A stretch of 64,000 nt of DNA from positions 134,120-198,119 of the forward strand of contig MHEE01000009.1 of NCBI GenBank assembly GCA_001805105.1. The letters are read 5' to 3'. Below, piece after piece: positions 32,160-41,792 of the stretch; position 1 is the first letter of the stretch; the number at the start of each line of letters is the position of its first letter. This stretch comes from Nitrospirae bacterium GWF2_44_13. Lineage in GTDB: Bacteria; Nitrospirota; Thermodesulfovibrionia; Thermodesulfovibrionales; UBA1546. Made by a program: the position numbers and the translations under genes. Below the pieces are notes generated by a model. It searched no databases. It worked only from the letters and a program-made list of their open reading frames with translations, and was not told the DNA's origin.

Positions 32160-34828
32160 TTGTGCACCTCCGATAATAAATTTGCTACCTCATTAACCAA
32201 AGTTAGCGTTCCCCTGTATCCGATAGTAATCCTATGGTTATTTCCCAAAACTTTGTAAACAGGGAACCCCATCTGATATAAAGGCACGCCGAGCCTTTTA
32301 GCTGTATCTTCTGCATGGGAGTTCGAAATGAGAAGATCGAACTCTCCCTCTATTGAAAAAAGTCCATTCTCATTTACATTGATCTCAAAAACCTCTGCTC
32401 CCATCTCATCAAGCCATCTTGATGTCTGTACTGAAAGGTCAGGCTCAAGTGCAGTGCATATTTTTTTACTGCCATAATAAAAATGAGCATCTCTCATCCC
32501 ATCAATCAAAATCCTTCTCTGCCTTTCGTATTTTTGGGGAATCGGCTTGCCGCTCAACATCGAAAGCGTTTCCATAAGCACATCCGTATCCATTAATCCC
32601 GCTATGCTTTCAAGCGCCTTGTATTCTATGTTGAACCTGTCTTTCAGCTTCTTAACAGAAGCCGCCATGCTTGCGCCTATGGCAATAGTGAACTCTGATT
32701 TCGACATCTCCTTAATTTCATCAATTTTTGTGCCTCCCAGAGACAAAGCCGATATACCCTGCCTGCTTCCATCAAGGGCGGAAAGATCAGGAAGAATTAT
32801 CGGTTTCAGGCCGAACGATTCTATCATCTCCCTCAGTTCAGTAAAATCTGCAGGAGTCAGATGCGAGCCAACCAAGACGTTGACGTATAAGTTGTCAGTC
32901 ATTGCCGCTTGTCGGCAATCCTTCTTTGGAAAGATTCCGGACAAGCCGGAATGACGAAGTGTCTTATCGTTTTTAGCAACTATTGACTCTATGACTGCTT
33001 CAACTGCTTTCGCATACCCTGTTTCCAATCCTCCTTCATAATCAGGCGTTGCAACATTGATAATTTGGCACCTTGAATCTTGAATTTTGAATTTTAAATT
33101 TTTAATTGCACTTGCCACATCATCGCCCTTTACTTCCGATAGCCCTGATGTAAGAATGCCTATTAGATCGGGATTATTCTTTTCAATAACTCCCTTAACA
33201 ACATTCGTTATGCTCTCACCGCTTCCCATCACTACATCTTCCGTAAAAAGCCTTGTGCTTGCCAAAGCAATCGGCTCCCTGAAGTGCTTTGTTAGAAGTA
33301 CCTTTCCAAGAAACGTGCATCCCTGCGCTCCGTGAATAATAGGCAGCGCCTTATCTATCCCCTGAAATGCGATTGCTGCGCCGATGGACTGTGAGTGTTT
33401 CAAAGGATTGATAAGAATATCCTGCCTTTGAATATGAGGAGATGAAGACGCATGATTCATACCGCACGATGCCTGATGTTTTTTATCTTGAATCCTGCAT
33501 CGTGTATCCTGCATCTTTTTAGATGCGTAAAACCGGATGCTGTTGCTTATCTGTTCGGCTAAATTTATTAATCCTTCGTATCCCGCGTACGCTGTATGCC
33601 TTTCCTGATTTACATCGACAAAAGGATAGCCTTCTTTTACGGCAAGATACTGGTTTCTGCCTCCCGCAACAAGAATGTCCGCATTTCTATCTTTCAAAAG
33701 CCTGAGCAGGTTTTTTGGTGTTACGTCTTCAATCAACGGCGCATTTTCTCCGAGTATCTCTTTCATCTTCTCTTCATCCTCATAGCTGCTCTTCTTTGTC
33801 CCGATAGCGACAATCTCTATTCCCAAATCCATGAGCGCGGAAATAAATGACCAACTCTTAACGCCGCCTGTATAAAGCACGGCCTTTTTGCCTTTAAGCT
33901 GTTCGTAAGCCGTTAATCCTTCTTCAAGGCGCTTTTCTTCGCCCTCAATGATTTCTTCAACGCTATTTTTGAATTCTGTCCGCCGCGGCGGATTAATTTT
34001 TAATTCGAGCTTTGAGGTAATTAACCTTAAAGCTCGGGTCATCTCGGTCTTTCCGAAGAAAGAAACCTCAATATAGGGAATTCCGTATTTCCTTTCCATT
34101 GTTCTTGCGGTGTTAATCAACGCGCGGCTGCACACCACCACGTTCAGCTTTGCCCTATGCGCATAAGTTATCTCTTCAAAGGTAGAGTCCCCAGTGATTC
34201 TTGAGAGAATCCGCAAGCCTGCTTTTTTAAGGACAGGCTCGACAAGCCACAAATCGCCCGCGATGTTGTATTCGCCTATAAGATTGATATCATAATCGGT
34301 CGTAAATGGAGGCTCGCCCGTTCCTATCGCATAATCGAGCAAAACCTCTCCGGCTATTCTGTTGCCAAGATTCTTAGGGCCGACAAACCCAGGCGCATTC
34401 ACGGGTATTACCCGAATGCCGAGAGATGTTTCAGCCTTTTTGCAGACCGCCTCGATGTCTTCTCCTATCAAACCGCTTACGCAGGTTGCATGAACAAATA
34501 TCGCCTTCGGCTTCGCCGATTCATAAGTCCGCAATATCGCATCATAGAGCTTATTTTCAGAGCCGTAGATGATATCCATCTCGCTCATATCTGTTGTAAA
34601 GCCCATTCTGTGGAGGCTGCCCTTTGATGAAAGAGTCCCTCTTCCTTCCCATGAATTGCCGCAGCATGCGATCGGGCCGTGGACAATATGTGCCGCGTCG
34701 GCTATGGGCTGAAGGACTATCATCGCGCCGTCAAAGGCGCACGATTCCCCGCCCCTCGAACGACAGAGTTTGTCCTTTTTCTCCGTCCCGCAGCCATGCT
34801 CAAAATATTTGTCCAGTCCTGTAGTCAT
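32156..34828 (-). CDS. nifEN: NifEN fusion, FeMo-cofactor assembly scaffold
   Basis: 890 aa, one uninterrupted ORF. Residues about 1-437 are NifE (CRSRGGESCAFDGA, HGPIACCGNSWEGRGT, CVSGLIGEDIEAV, GEYNIAGD). Residues about 455-890 are NifN (INPLKHSQSIGAAIAFQG, HGAQGCTFLGKVLL, VNVLVGSHLTPADFTEL). The linker (439-454) is coded by a dispersed repeat. Two more repeat-like segments (about 575-590 and 624-645) lie inside NifN. The total equals NifE plus NifN, so both are essentially complete. In other genomes the two are normally separate genes. Confidence 0.93.
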   Translation of the reverse strand: MTTGLDKYFEHGCGTEKKDKLCRSRGGESCAFDGAMIVLQPIADAAHIVHGPIACCGNSWEGRGTLSSKGSLHRMGFTTDMSEMDIIYGSENKLYDAILRTYESAKPKAIFVHATCVSGLIGEDIEAVCKKAETSLGIRVIPVNAPGFVGPKNLGNRIAGEVLLDYAIGTGEPPFTTDYDINLIGEYNIAGDLWLVEPVLKKAGLRILSRITGDSTFEEITYAHRAKLNVVVCSRALINTARTMERKYGIPYIEVSFFGKTEMTRALRLITSKLELKINPPRRTEFKNSVEEIIEGEEKRLEEGLTAYEQLKGKKAVLYTGGVKSWSFISALMDLGIEIVAIGTKKSSYEDEEKMKEILGENAPLIEDVTPKNLLRLLKDRNADILVAGGRNQYLAVKEGYPFVDVNQERHTAYAGYEGLINLAEQISNSIRFYASKKMQDTRCRIQDKKHQASCGMNHASSSPHIQRQDILINPLKHSQSIGAAIAFQGIDKALPIIHGAQGCTFLGKVLLTKHFREPIALASTRLFTEDVVMGSGESITNVVKGVIEKNNPDLIGILTSGLSEVKGDDVASAIKNLKFKIQDSRCQIINVATPDYEGGLETGYAKAVEAVIESIVAKNDKTLRHSGLSGIFPKKDCRQAAMTDNLYVNVLVGSHLTPADFTELREMIESFGLKPIILPDLSALDGSRQGISALSLGGTKIDEIKEMSKSEFTIAIGASMAASVKKLKDRFNIEYKALESIAGLMDTDVLMETLSMLSGKPIPQKYERQRRILIDGMRDAHFYYGSKKICTALEPDLSVQTSRWLDEMGAEVFEINVNENGLFSIEGEFDLLISNSHAEDTAKRLGVPLYQMGFPVYKVLGNNHRITIGYRGTLTLVNEVANLLSEVHK
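32898..32955. repeat. REP-like paired palindrome inside the NifN part of nifEN
   Basis: GTCATTGCCGCTTGTCGGC, a short spacer, then ATTCCGGACAAGCCGGAATGAC in two parts. Each half folds alone (loops CTTGT and ACAAG) and the halves also pair with each other. This form is usual for intergenic REP elements, yet here it is translated (residues about 625-644) at a point where NifN proteins do not need such a segment. Confidence 0.7.
33072..33107. repeat. A/T-rich repeat (TTGAATTTTGAATTTT type) inside nifEN
   Basis: Minus strand reads AATTTAAAATTCAAAATTC followed by AAGATTCAAG, coding NLKFKIQDSRCQI just before the conserved TPDYEGG. The string is low-complexity with repeated AAATTCAA units, resembling dispersed intergenic repeats, and its QDSRC peptide echoes the linker repeat QDTRC. 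Confidence 0.5.
33484..33516. repeat. ATGCAGGATACACGATGCAGGATTC-type repeat in the NifE-NifN linker
   Basis: ATGCAGGATACACGATGCAG in tandem-like form followed by GATTCAAGATAAAAAAC on the minus strand; it codes MQDTRCRIQDKKHQ at the junction between NifE and NifN. The next bases repeat GCATCGTGCGG. It may have served as the joint that fused the two genes. Confidence 0.6.
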
Positions 34829-34851
34829 TTCGGATCGCTCCTTCTATATTC

Positions 34852-36366
34852 CTACCTTATTACGTCAAAGCTCGTAGTATTAATCGTCTTTCTGTCCATT
34901 TCATCAAGAACAGTGTTTACAACCCAGTTAACGAGATTTAGCACTCCTTGATAGCCGATTACCGGATACCTGTGCAGGTGATGCCTGTCAAAGAGCGGGA
35001 ATCCAATTCTGATAAGAGGTGTGCCTGTATCCCTCCAGAGGAACTTTGCATAGGAATTTCCGATTAATAAATCAACAGGCTCTGTGAACAATAAAGACCT
35101 TAAATGCCACATGTCTTTACCCGCATATACCTTTGCCTCGGATCCGAAGGGGCTCTCAGCCAGCATTCTGTTCGCTTCTTCTTCAAATGTTTTGTCGCCG
35201 TTAGTGCAAACTATATGTACAGGGACCCCTCCCATTTCCATAATAAAGCTGATAAGCCCCAGCAGGAGGTCCGGATCTCCGACAAGAGCAAACCTCTTTC
35301 CATGTACATAAGGGTGAGAGTCTATCATTGCGTCTACGGCCCTTCCCCTTTCATCCCAGATTTCACGGGGAACCGTTTTGCCCGTTACCCTGCTTATCTC
35401 TTCGAAAAAACTATCTGTGTTCTTTATGCCGATAGGAGGAAGCACAAAGACTTTCTGGCTCCACTCCTTCTGTATATAGTCCATTGTCTTTGCGGTCGAA
35501 TATCTCTGGAGTGCGACCGTAGCTGTAGCATTTATGGAATCCATCGCGTCCGCCAGAGGAGTGCCTCCCGGATAAAGCTTATATTCCCCTGTATTCGGAG
35601 AATCGAAGATGTCGCTCACATCAGCAAGTATTGTGTGTTTGACGTCCATTATATCAAGCAGTCTTTTTAATTCCCTGTAATTGCCGGTATAGGTGTCGAA
35701 TCCTGGGATTATATTGATATTTCCATTAGGCTCGCCTTTTTTCCCCGGTGTGATTGACGAGAGTATCCCTTTCATCATGTTGTCATAGCCGTTTAAGTAT
35801 GAGCCTACAAAACTCGGCGTATGCGCAAACGGAACAGGCAAGTCCTTTGGTATCAGGTCTTTTTCCCGCGCTGTTCTTATATACGAGTTTAGGTCGTCCC
35901 CGATTACCTCGGCCATGCAGGTTGTACATACTGCAATCATTTTGGGACTGTAAAGCTTATACGCATTCTCCAGGCCTTCAAGCATATTGTTCAGGCCCCC
36001 GAAGACTGCCGCATCTTCCGTCATTGAAGTGGAGATAGCGGCAAAAGGCTCCTTGAAGTGCCTGTTAAGATGGCTCCTGAAATATGCCGCGCAACCCTGG
36101 GCGCCTTGTACAAAGGGCATTGTGCCGGCAAAGCCTGACGAACAGAATATCGCCCCCAGCGGCTGACATGCCTTTGCAGGATTGATCTTTATGTTTTTCC
36201 TTTTAAAGTTCAGTTCCTTGTACTCTTCGGTTTTTGTCCATTCGGCTATCTCTTTGACTTTTTCAGCCGGCCATGGGTCTTCAAATTCCCTTTTCCTCGC
36301 GAACTGTTCGAGATACTCCTGTTCCTGGAAAAGCTCGTTGTGGTCTTTTATTCTCATGGCTTTCAT
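34852..36366 (-). CDS. nifK: Nitrogenase MoFe protein beta subunit
   Basis: 504 aa. P-cluster Cys in [24 protein letters not shown] and [44 protein letters not shown] and [29 protein letters not shown] are conserved. ATG 36366 overlaps the nifD stop (ATGA) with GGAGGG upstream, so the longer reading from 36390 is not used. Forms the alpha2-beta2 MoFe protein with NifD. Confidence 0.97.
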   Translation of the reverse strand: MKAMRIKDHNELFQEQEYLEQFARKREFEDPWPAEKVKEIAEWTKTEEYKELNFKRKNIKINPAKACQPLGAIFCSSGFAGTMPFVQGAQGCAAYFRSHLNRHFKEPFAAISTSMTEDAAVFGGLNNMLEGLENAYKLYSPKMIAVCTTCMAEVIGDDLNSYIRTAREKDLIPKDLPVPFAHTPSFVGSYLNGYDNMMKGILSSITPGKKGEPNGNINIIPGFDTYTGNYRELKRLLDIMDVKHTILADVSDIFDSPNTGEYKLYPGGTPLADAMDSINATATVALQRYSTAKTMDYIQKEWSQKVFVLPPIGIKNTDSFFEEISRVTGKTVPREIWDERGRAVDAMIDSHPYVHGKRFALVGDPDLLLGLISFIMEMGGVPVHIVCTNGDKTFEEEANRMLAESPFGSEAKVYAGKDMWHLRSLLFTEPVDLLIGNSYAKFLWRDTGTPLIRIGFPLFDRHHLHRYPVIGYQGVLNLVNWVVNTVLDEMDRKTINTTSFDVIR

Positions 36367-37790
36367 TTTTCCCTCCGTATCAAATTCCATGTCGGGCTGT
36401 TCACTGTCATATCCATATCTCTTGCAAAAACCGGAAATCCGTCAAAGCCGTGATATGGTCCTGAATAATCCCACGAATGCATCTGCCTGAAAGGCACTCC
36501 CATCTTATGATAGGAATATTTTTCTTTAATGCCAGAGCCGACCATATCAGGCCTTAGCCTCCTCGTGAATTCCTCCATTTCGTAAAGCGTGGCGTCATCC
36601 ATGATAACCGCGCCTTCCTTCATATCAGGATATGTCCTCTTGTAATCGTCGTTATGGCCGAACTCATAGCCTGATGCGACTACCTCCATGCCGAGGTCTT
36701 CATAGGCCCCGATTGTGTGCCTTGGTCTCAAGCCTCCCACATACAGCATCACCTTCTTGCCTTCAAGCCTTGCCTTGTAGTATTCGATGACTTTATCCAT
36801 CTCAGGTTTGTATTTCTCAATCATCTTTTCGGCATTTTCCTTAATAGTGTCATCAAAATATGAAGCGATCTTCCTGATGCTCTGGTATATCTTCGTTGGC
36901 CCGAAGAAATTAAACTCGGCCCAGGGAATGCCATATGCTTCTTCCATGTGCCTGCATATGTAGTTCATGGAGCGATAACAATGTATCAAGTTTAACTTTG
37001 ACTTTGTCGCAATACCGAGCTCATTGACCGATGCATCACCAGTCCACTGTGCTATGACCCGCAGGCCCATTTCTTCAAGCATCTTCCGCGAGGCCCAGGC
37101 ATCCCCGCCGATATTGTAATCTCCTATCAGCGCAACATCGTAAGGCGTAGTTTTTTCAAGCACTCCCTTGCCCAACACATAATCCCTGATAGTGTCATTC
37201 GCTATGTGGTGCCCCAGGGATTGGCTGACACCTCTGAACCCTTCGCACCTGACCGGCACAATGGGAATACCGAATTCCTTTGCTACCCTTTTTGATACAG
37301 CTTCAATGTCATCACCTATCAGGCCGACAGGACACTCGGAGAGAATACCCATGCCTTTTGCGAGGGGGAACAGTTCTTTTAGTTCATGCAGGGCAGCATC
37401 CAGCCCCTTGTCTCCGCCGTAGACAATATCCTTCTCCTGAAAGTCTGTTGTTATGTGCATGGTGCCGAACGTGTCAATTCCTGTCTGTCCATTGTAGTAA
37501 TTTCTTCTTGCCCACCAACTGTACTGGCCGCAGCCTACAGGCCCATGACTGATCGTTAGCTGGTCTTTTACCGGGCCCCAGACAACGCCTTTTGCGCCTG
37601 CATAGGCGCACCCTCTTACTGTCATGACCCCTGGCCTCGATTTAACATTTGACTTGACCTGACATGTGCTGCATTGCCCTGTCGGGTCATTGGCTGCGAG
37701 ATGCTTTGCCCTGTCCTTTTTTGATTTATCGGGATAAGCCTCCAGTACTTCCTCTATCATTTTCTGTGTGTCTTTAATGGCTGAACTCAT
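36363..37790 (-). CDS. nifD: Nitrogenase MoFe protein alpha subunit
   Basis: 475 aa. P-cluster Cys in [30 protein letters not shown] and [12 protein letters not shown]; FeMo-co ligands Cys in [15 protein letters not shown] and His in [18 protein letters not shown]; Gln/His pair of the substrate pocket in [11 protein letters not shown]. All residues for a working Mo-nitrogenase are present. ATG follows AGGAGGCGAT; the gap from nifH is 46 bases. Confidence 0.98.
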   Translation of the reverse strand: MSSAIKDTQKMIEEVLEAYPDKSKKDRAKHLAANDPTGQCSTCQVKSNVKSRPGVMTVRGCAYAGAKGVVWGPVKDQLTISHGPVGCGQYSWWARRNYYNGQTGIDTFGTMHITTDFQEKDIVYGGDKGLDAALHELKELFPLAKGMGILSECPVGLIGDDIEAVSKRVAKEFGIPIVPVRCEGFRGVSQSLGHHIANDTIRDYVLGKGVLEKTTPYDVALIGDYNIGGDAWASRKMLEEMGLRVIAQWTGDASVNELGIATKSKLNLIHCYRSMNYICRHMEEAYGIPWAEFNFFGPTKIYQSIRKIASYFDDTIKENAEKMIEKYKPEMDKVIEYYKARLEGKKVMLYVGGLRPRHTIGAYEDLGMEVVASGYEFGHNDDYKRTYPDMKEGAVIMDDATLYEMEEFTRRLRPDMVGSGIKEKYSYHKMGVPFRQMHSWDYSGPYHGFDGFPVFARDMDMTVNSPTWNLIRREK

Positions 37791-37836
37791 ATCGCCTCCT
37801 ATTTTTTCACTGACGGTTCAAACTGTTTAACCCGTT

Positions 37837-38706
<870 letters not shown>

Positions 38707-38725
38707 TCACTTAAACTATTAAGAA

Positions 38726-38740
38726 GCAATAGGCATGCCA
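38726..38740 (-). promoter_or_regulatory. Sigma54 promoter of nifH operon
   Basis: TGGCATGCCTATTGC on the minus strand, an almost perfect RpoN site followed by TT, 46 bases before the nifH ATG. Confidence 0.9.
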
Positions 38741-38797
38741 GAACGGAAAAACAAGGAATAACAGGGAGTTGGGTAGTTATCAGAAAATACTTAGCGA

Positions 38798-38839
38798 ACA
38801 AAATTGTTTTGAATGAAACAATTTTGTATTAATACAAAA
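38798..38839. promoter_or_regulatory. NifA-type upstream activator site with overlapping palindromes
   Basis: TGT-N10-ACA at 38805-38820, the NifA consensus, inside a 12-bp-arm palindrome (ACAAAATTGTTT, 6 bases, AAACAATTTTGT; 38798-38827). A second perfect palindrome TTTTGTATTAATACAAAA (38822-38839) overlaps it. Centre about 80 bases upstream of the sigma54 promoter, as usual for NifA binding. Confidence 0.8.
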
Positions 38840-38885
38840 GATATTGAGTGATGGGGAAACACGGGCTGCTTTCTTTTAGAAAGGA

Positions 38886-40412
38886 TTATAATTGGATATT
38901 GTACTTCTTAATCTTATAGCCTATCTGGCGGGGGGTGATGCCGAGCAGTTTTGCTGCCTTTGCCTGAATTCCTCCTGTCCTTTTAACAGCATCAAGTATC
39001 TTAGCCTTTTCAATGTCTTCTATTGTTGAGGGAAGAGCATCCTTTATCTGAGATGCATACTTTGCCCTTAGGGTGTAGTCTCTGATATTAAAAGGCAGGT
39101 CAGACGGAGTTATAACTTTTACGCGTGACATAACCACCAGTCTTTCTATTGTATTCTCAAGCTCTCTCACATTGCCGGGCCAGTCATAATTTATAAGCGT
39201 ATTTAAAGCATCGGACGCTATGGACACTGACTTCTGATTTTCCTCGTTATATTTTTTCAGAAAGTATTCCACAAGCAGAGGGATGTCCTCAATCTTTTCT
39301 CTTAACGAAGGCAGGAATACAGGAACAACGTTCAGCCTGTAATAGAGGTCCTCCCTGAACTTTCCTTCAGAAACGAGAGCCTCAAGATTCCTGCCTGTCG
39401 CAGCAATAAGCCGCACATCAACCTTTGTTGTTTTTTCGCCGCCTACCCTTTCAAATTCCTTTTCCTGCAAGACCCTGAGTATCTTCGGCTGGAGCGCTAA
39501 AGGAAGGTCGCCTATCTCATCAAGAAATATTGTCCCGCCGTCAGCAAGTTCAAACCTGCCTTTTCTCATCGCCATTGCGCCGGTAAATGAGCCCTTTTCG
39601 TGGCCAAAGAGTTCTGACTCAAGAAGCCCTTCGGGAATGGATGCACAGTTGAATTTTATAAACGGCCCCTTTGCCCTCGGGCTCATATAATGTATCGCCT
39701 TTGCAATAAGCTCCTTGCCTGTCCCGCTTTCCCCGCGCAAAAGCACATTTGCCCTTGAAGGAGCCACGCTGTGAACAGCCCCGAAGACCTCCTGCATCCT
39801 GTCTGATTGGCCTATGATGTTTTCCAGTCTGTATTTGCCTTTAAGCTGCTGCCTGAGATTTTCCTTTTCCTCAAGGAATGCCTCTCTCTCTTTTTCAATC
39901 TCCATGTGCAGCTTTACGGTCTGGGCAATCAGCGACGCGATAATCTTCAACAGCCTTAGGTCTTCCTCAAACGATATGACTTTAGAGCCAAAAAGCCTGT
40001 CAACGCTCAGTACGCCAAGCGTTTCATTCTTAAATTTTATAGGCACACATAAGAACGCAATATTTTCCTTCTTAATAATTTTTCTTGCTCCAGTCTTATT
40101 CAGAAATAAAGGTTCATCGCCAATGCTTGGAATCACTATGGGAGAGCCGAGCTTTGCAACCCTGCCGATGATGCCTTCGCCCAGCCTGTATCGGCCCTTT
40201 TTTATTTCCTCCTCTGTCATTCCGTGAGCAGCAACAATGGACACCTCGCTGTTGCTTCTGAGCGCAACAGTCCCCCTTTTCATATCCAGATATTCTGACA
40301 GCACCCTCATCACGCCTCTGAGGTTTGATTTTAAATTGAGTGAAGAACCGAGAAGCTTGCTTATTTCGTAAAGCGCGGTGATCTCCAACGCCTTATTGTA
40401 ATCTCGTTTCAT
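38886..40412 (-). CDS. nifA: NifA, sigma54-dependent activator of nif genes
   Basis: 508 aa. GAF domain (about 20-170), AAA+ domain (about 200-430) with Walker A GESGTGKE, sigma54-contact loop GSFTGA (Ser for the usual Ala), Walker B GTIFLDEIGDLP, and a C-terminal Fis-type HTH AAKLLGITPRQIGYKIKKYNI. Upstream of nifH on the same strand. The Cys-rich linker of oxygen-sensing NifA (C-x4-C before the HTH) is not seen, so it is of the oxygen-tolerant type, controlled perhaps by PII through its GAF domain. Confidence 0.93.
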   Translation of the reverse strand: MKRDYNKALEITALYEISKLLGSSLNLKSNLRGVMRVLSEYLDMKRGTVALRSNSEVSIVAAHGMTEEEIKKGRYRLGEGIIGRVAKLGSPIVIPSIGDEPLFLNKTGARKIIKKENIAFLCVPIKFKNETLGVLSVDRLFGSKVISFEEDLRLLKIIASLIAQTVKLHMEIEKEREAFLEEKENLRQQLKGKYRLENIIGQSDRMQEVFGAVHSVAPSRANVLLRGESGTGKELIAKAIHYMSPRAKGPFIKFNCASIPEGLLESELFGHEKGSFTGAMAMRKGRFELADGGTIFLDEIGDLPLALQPKILRVLQEKEFERVGGEKTTKVDVRLIAATGRNLEALVSEGKFREDLYYRLNVVPVFLPSLREKIEDIPLLVEYFLKKYNEENQKSVSIASDALNTLINYDWPGNVRELENTIERLVVMSRVKVITPSDLPFNIRDYTLRAKYASQIKDALPSTIEDIEKAKILDAVKRTGGIQAKAAKLLGITPRQIGYKIKKYNIQL

Positions 40413-40525
40413 AAGATAAGTTTAATAAGATATGACAAAAATGTAAAGTTAAGGACTTTATTGTAGATTACAGTTTAAGGTCTGGAGGCACAAACAGAAC
40501 TGCAGCTCTCTCAGCATTTCTTCTT

Positions 40526-40542
40526 AGGAGCCCCCGGCTCCT
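40526..40542 (-). other. SECIS-like hairpin downstream of an in-frame TGA
   Basis: AGGAGCC, GGG, GGCTCCT: 7-bp perfect stem with a three-base G loop, beginning 10 bases and with its loop 18 bases after the TGA at 40553. Bacterial SECIS elements have a G in the first two loop bases at about that distance. No T-tract follows on either strand, so it is not an obvious terminator. Confidence 0.35.
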
Positions 40543-40552
40543 TGGGAACTCC

Positions 40553-40645
40553 TCAGGTGGAAATGCCTAAGCGCGGGAATACTACAACCTGAAGAATTAT
40601 CCACACAGCCAGAATACCTAAGACTATAAGCAGATCATCGCTCAT
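40553..40645 (-). CDS. Small membrane peptide after secG, possible selenoprotein
   Basis: 30 codons to a TGA: one hydrophobic helix (LLIVLGILAVWIILQVVV) then FPRLGIST. The ATG is 3 bases past the secG stop, so it is probably translated by coupling. If the TGA (40553-40555) is read as selenocysteine, the frame continues 13 codons (GVPKEPGAPKKKC) to TGA at 40511-40513. A hairpin of 7 bp with loop GGG starts 10 bases after this TGA. Family not recognised with certainty. Small ORF confidence is moderate; the selenocysteine reading is a hypothesis. Confidence 0.5.
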   Translation of the reverse strand: MSDDLLIVLGILAVWIILQVVVFPRLGIST

Positions 40646-40648
40646 TGA

Positions 40649-41020
40649 CTATTTTCCCGCAGGCTGTGCAGGTATTTGAAGAGGTGGCTGCGAAGATTGA
40701 GACGGCTGAACGCCTCCGCCCGGAATCTGGCCCTGCGATGACGGGATATCAGTTTTTTCCCTGGCCGGAACTGTTTTTTTAACAACAGACCCGCTCTTTG
40801 TTGAAACGATTGCAAGAGACAAAGATGTAAGCATAAAAGCAACTGCGGCAATCGTGGTAAGCTTGCTGAAGAAAGTAGCCGCACCGCGGCTGCCAAAAAG
40901 GGTCTGGCTTGAACCGCCAAAAGCTGCTCCAAGCTCCGCCCCCTTGCCGCTCTGTATAAGAACAATAAAAATCAAAAATAACGCCACCATAACGTGAACT
41001 GCCAAAAGGAATGTTATCAT
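40649..41020 (-). CDS. secG: Preprotein translocase subunit SecG
   Basis: 123 aa. Two helices (about 3-24 and 55-75) enclosing IQSGKGAELGAAFGGSSQTLFGSRGAATF, the SecG signature, then a Gln/Pro/Ser-rich tail. Accessory part of the SecYEG channel. ATG overlaps the tpiA stop by ATGA, a common secG-tpiA neighbourhood. Confidence 0.95.
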   Translation of the reverse strand: MITFLLAVHVMVALFLIFIVLIQSGKGAELGAAFGGSSQTLFGSRGAATFFSKLTTIAAVAFMLTSLSLAIVSTKSGSVVKKTVPAREKTDIPSSQGQIPGGGVQPSQSSQPPLQIPAQPAGK

Positions 41021-41769
41021 ACTGCCTCCGTATTAAATTTCACTAACCTTACAAAACTCTCCACTTTCAGGCTTGCTCCGCCCACAAGCGCCCCATCAAC
41101 ATCTTCGCACGCCATAAGAGAGTCAACATTCTCAGGGGTTACGCTTCCTCCGTATATTATACGATTTTCCTCAGCCTTATTTCCATACAAAACTCTTAAC
41201 CTGTCCCTTATGTAAGCATGCGCCTCCTGAGCCTGCGAAGGAGCAGCAGTCCTCCCTGTGCCTATCGCCCATACAGGTTCATAAGCTACAACGATATTAT
41301 CTCCGGCTATATTTTCAAGCCCCTTTTCAATTTCTCTTTTCAGCACATCGAATGTCTTTCCTGATTCTCTTTCTGCAAGTGATTCTCCTATGCAGAAAAT
41401 AACTCCAAGCCCGTTGCTTCTTGCCGCTTTAACCTTCTTATTAACCGCCTCATCGGTCTCATTAAAATACTGTCTTCGTTCCGAATGCCCGATGATAACG
41501 TGCGAACATCCGCAGTCCAAAATCATAGCAGGTGATATTTCACCGGTAAATGCGCCCTTTTCTTCATAAAAAATATCCTGCGCTGCGATTTTTATATTCG
41601 TATCTTTAACGCTCTCTGCGGCTGCATAAAGGGAGGTAAACGGCGGGGCTACTACTATATCCACATCTGTTGCATCCTTTACCAGAGATACTAATTCCTT
41701 AAAGAATTCCCTTGTCTCAGGGACAGTCTTATTCATTTTCCAGTTGGCTGCAATGAATGGTCTGCGCAA
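41017..41769 (-). CDS. tpiA: Triosephosphate isomerase
   Basis: 250 aa TIM barrel. N-terminal IAANWKMNKT with catalytic Lys, His in VIIGHSERR, Glu in VVAYEPVWAIGTGRTA, phosphate loop GGSVTPENV and VGGASL. Interconverts DHAP and GAP. TTG start at 41769 with a weak AAGAG upstream. Precedes secG. Confidence 0.97.
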   Translation of the reverse strand: MRRPFIAANWKMNKTVPETREFFKELVSLVKDATDVDIVVAPPFTSLYAAAESVKDTNIKIAAQDIFYEEKGAFTGEISPAMILDCGCSHVIIGHSERRQYFNETDEAVNKKVKAARSNGLGVIFCIGESLAERESGKTFDVLKREIEKGLENIAGDNIVVAYEPVWAIGTGRTAAPSQAQEAHAYIRDRLRVLYGNKAEENRIIYGGSVTPENVDSLMACEDVDGALVGGASLKVESFVRLVKFNTEAV

Positions 41770-41792
41770 GGTTCTCTTGTCTTTCTTGATGC

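Noticed and set aside
40349..40648. Possible small structured RNA (6S or SRP) between nifA and secG
   Set aside because: No match to the conserved cores of these RNAs, and the stretch is better explained by the small ORF and its hairpin.
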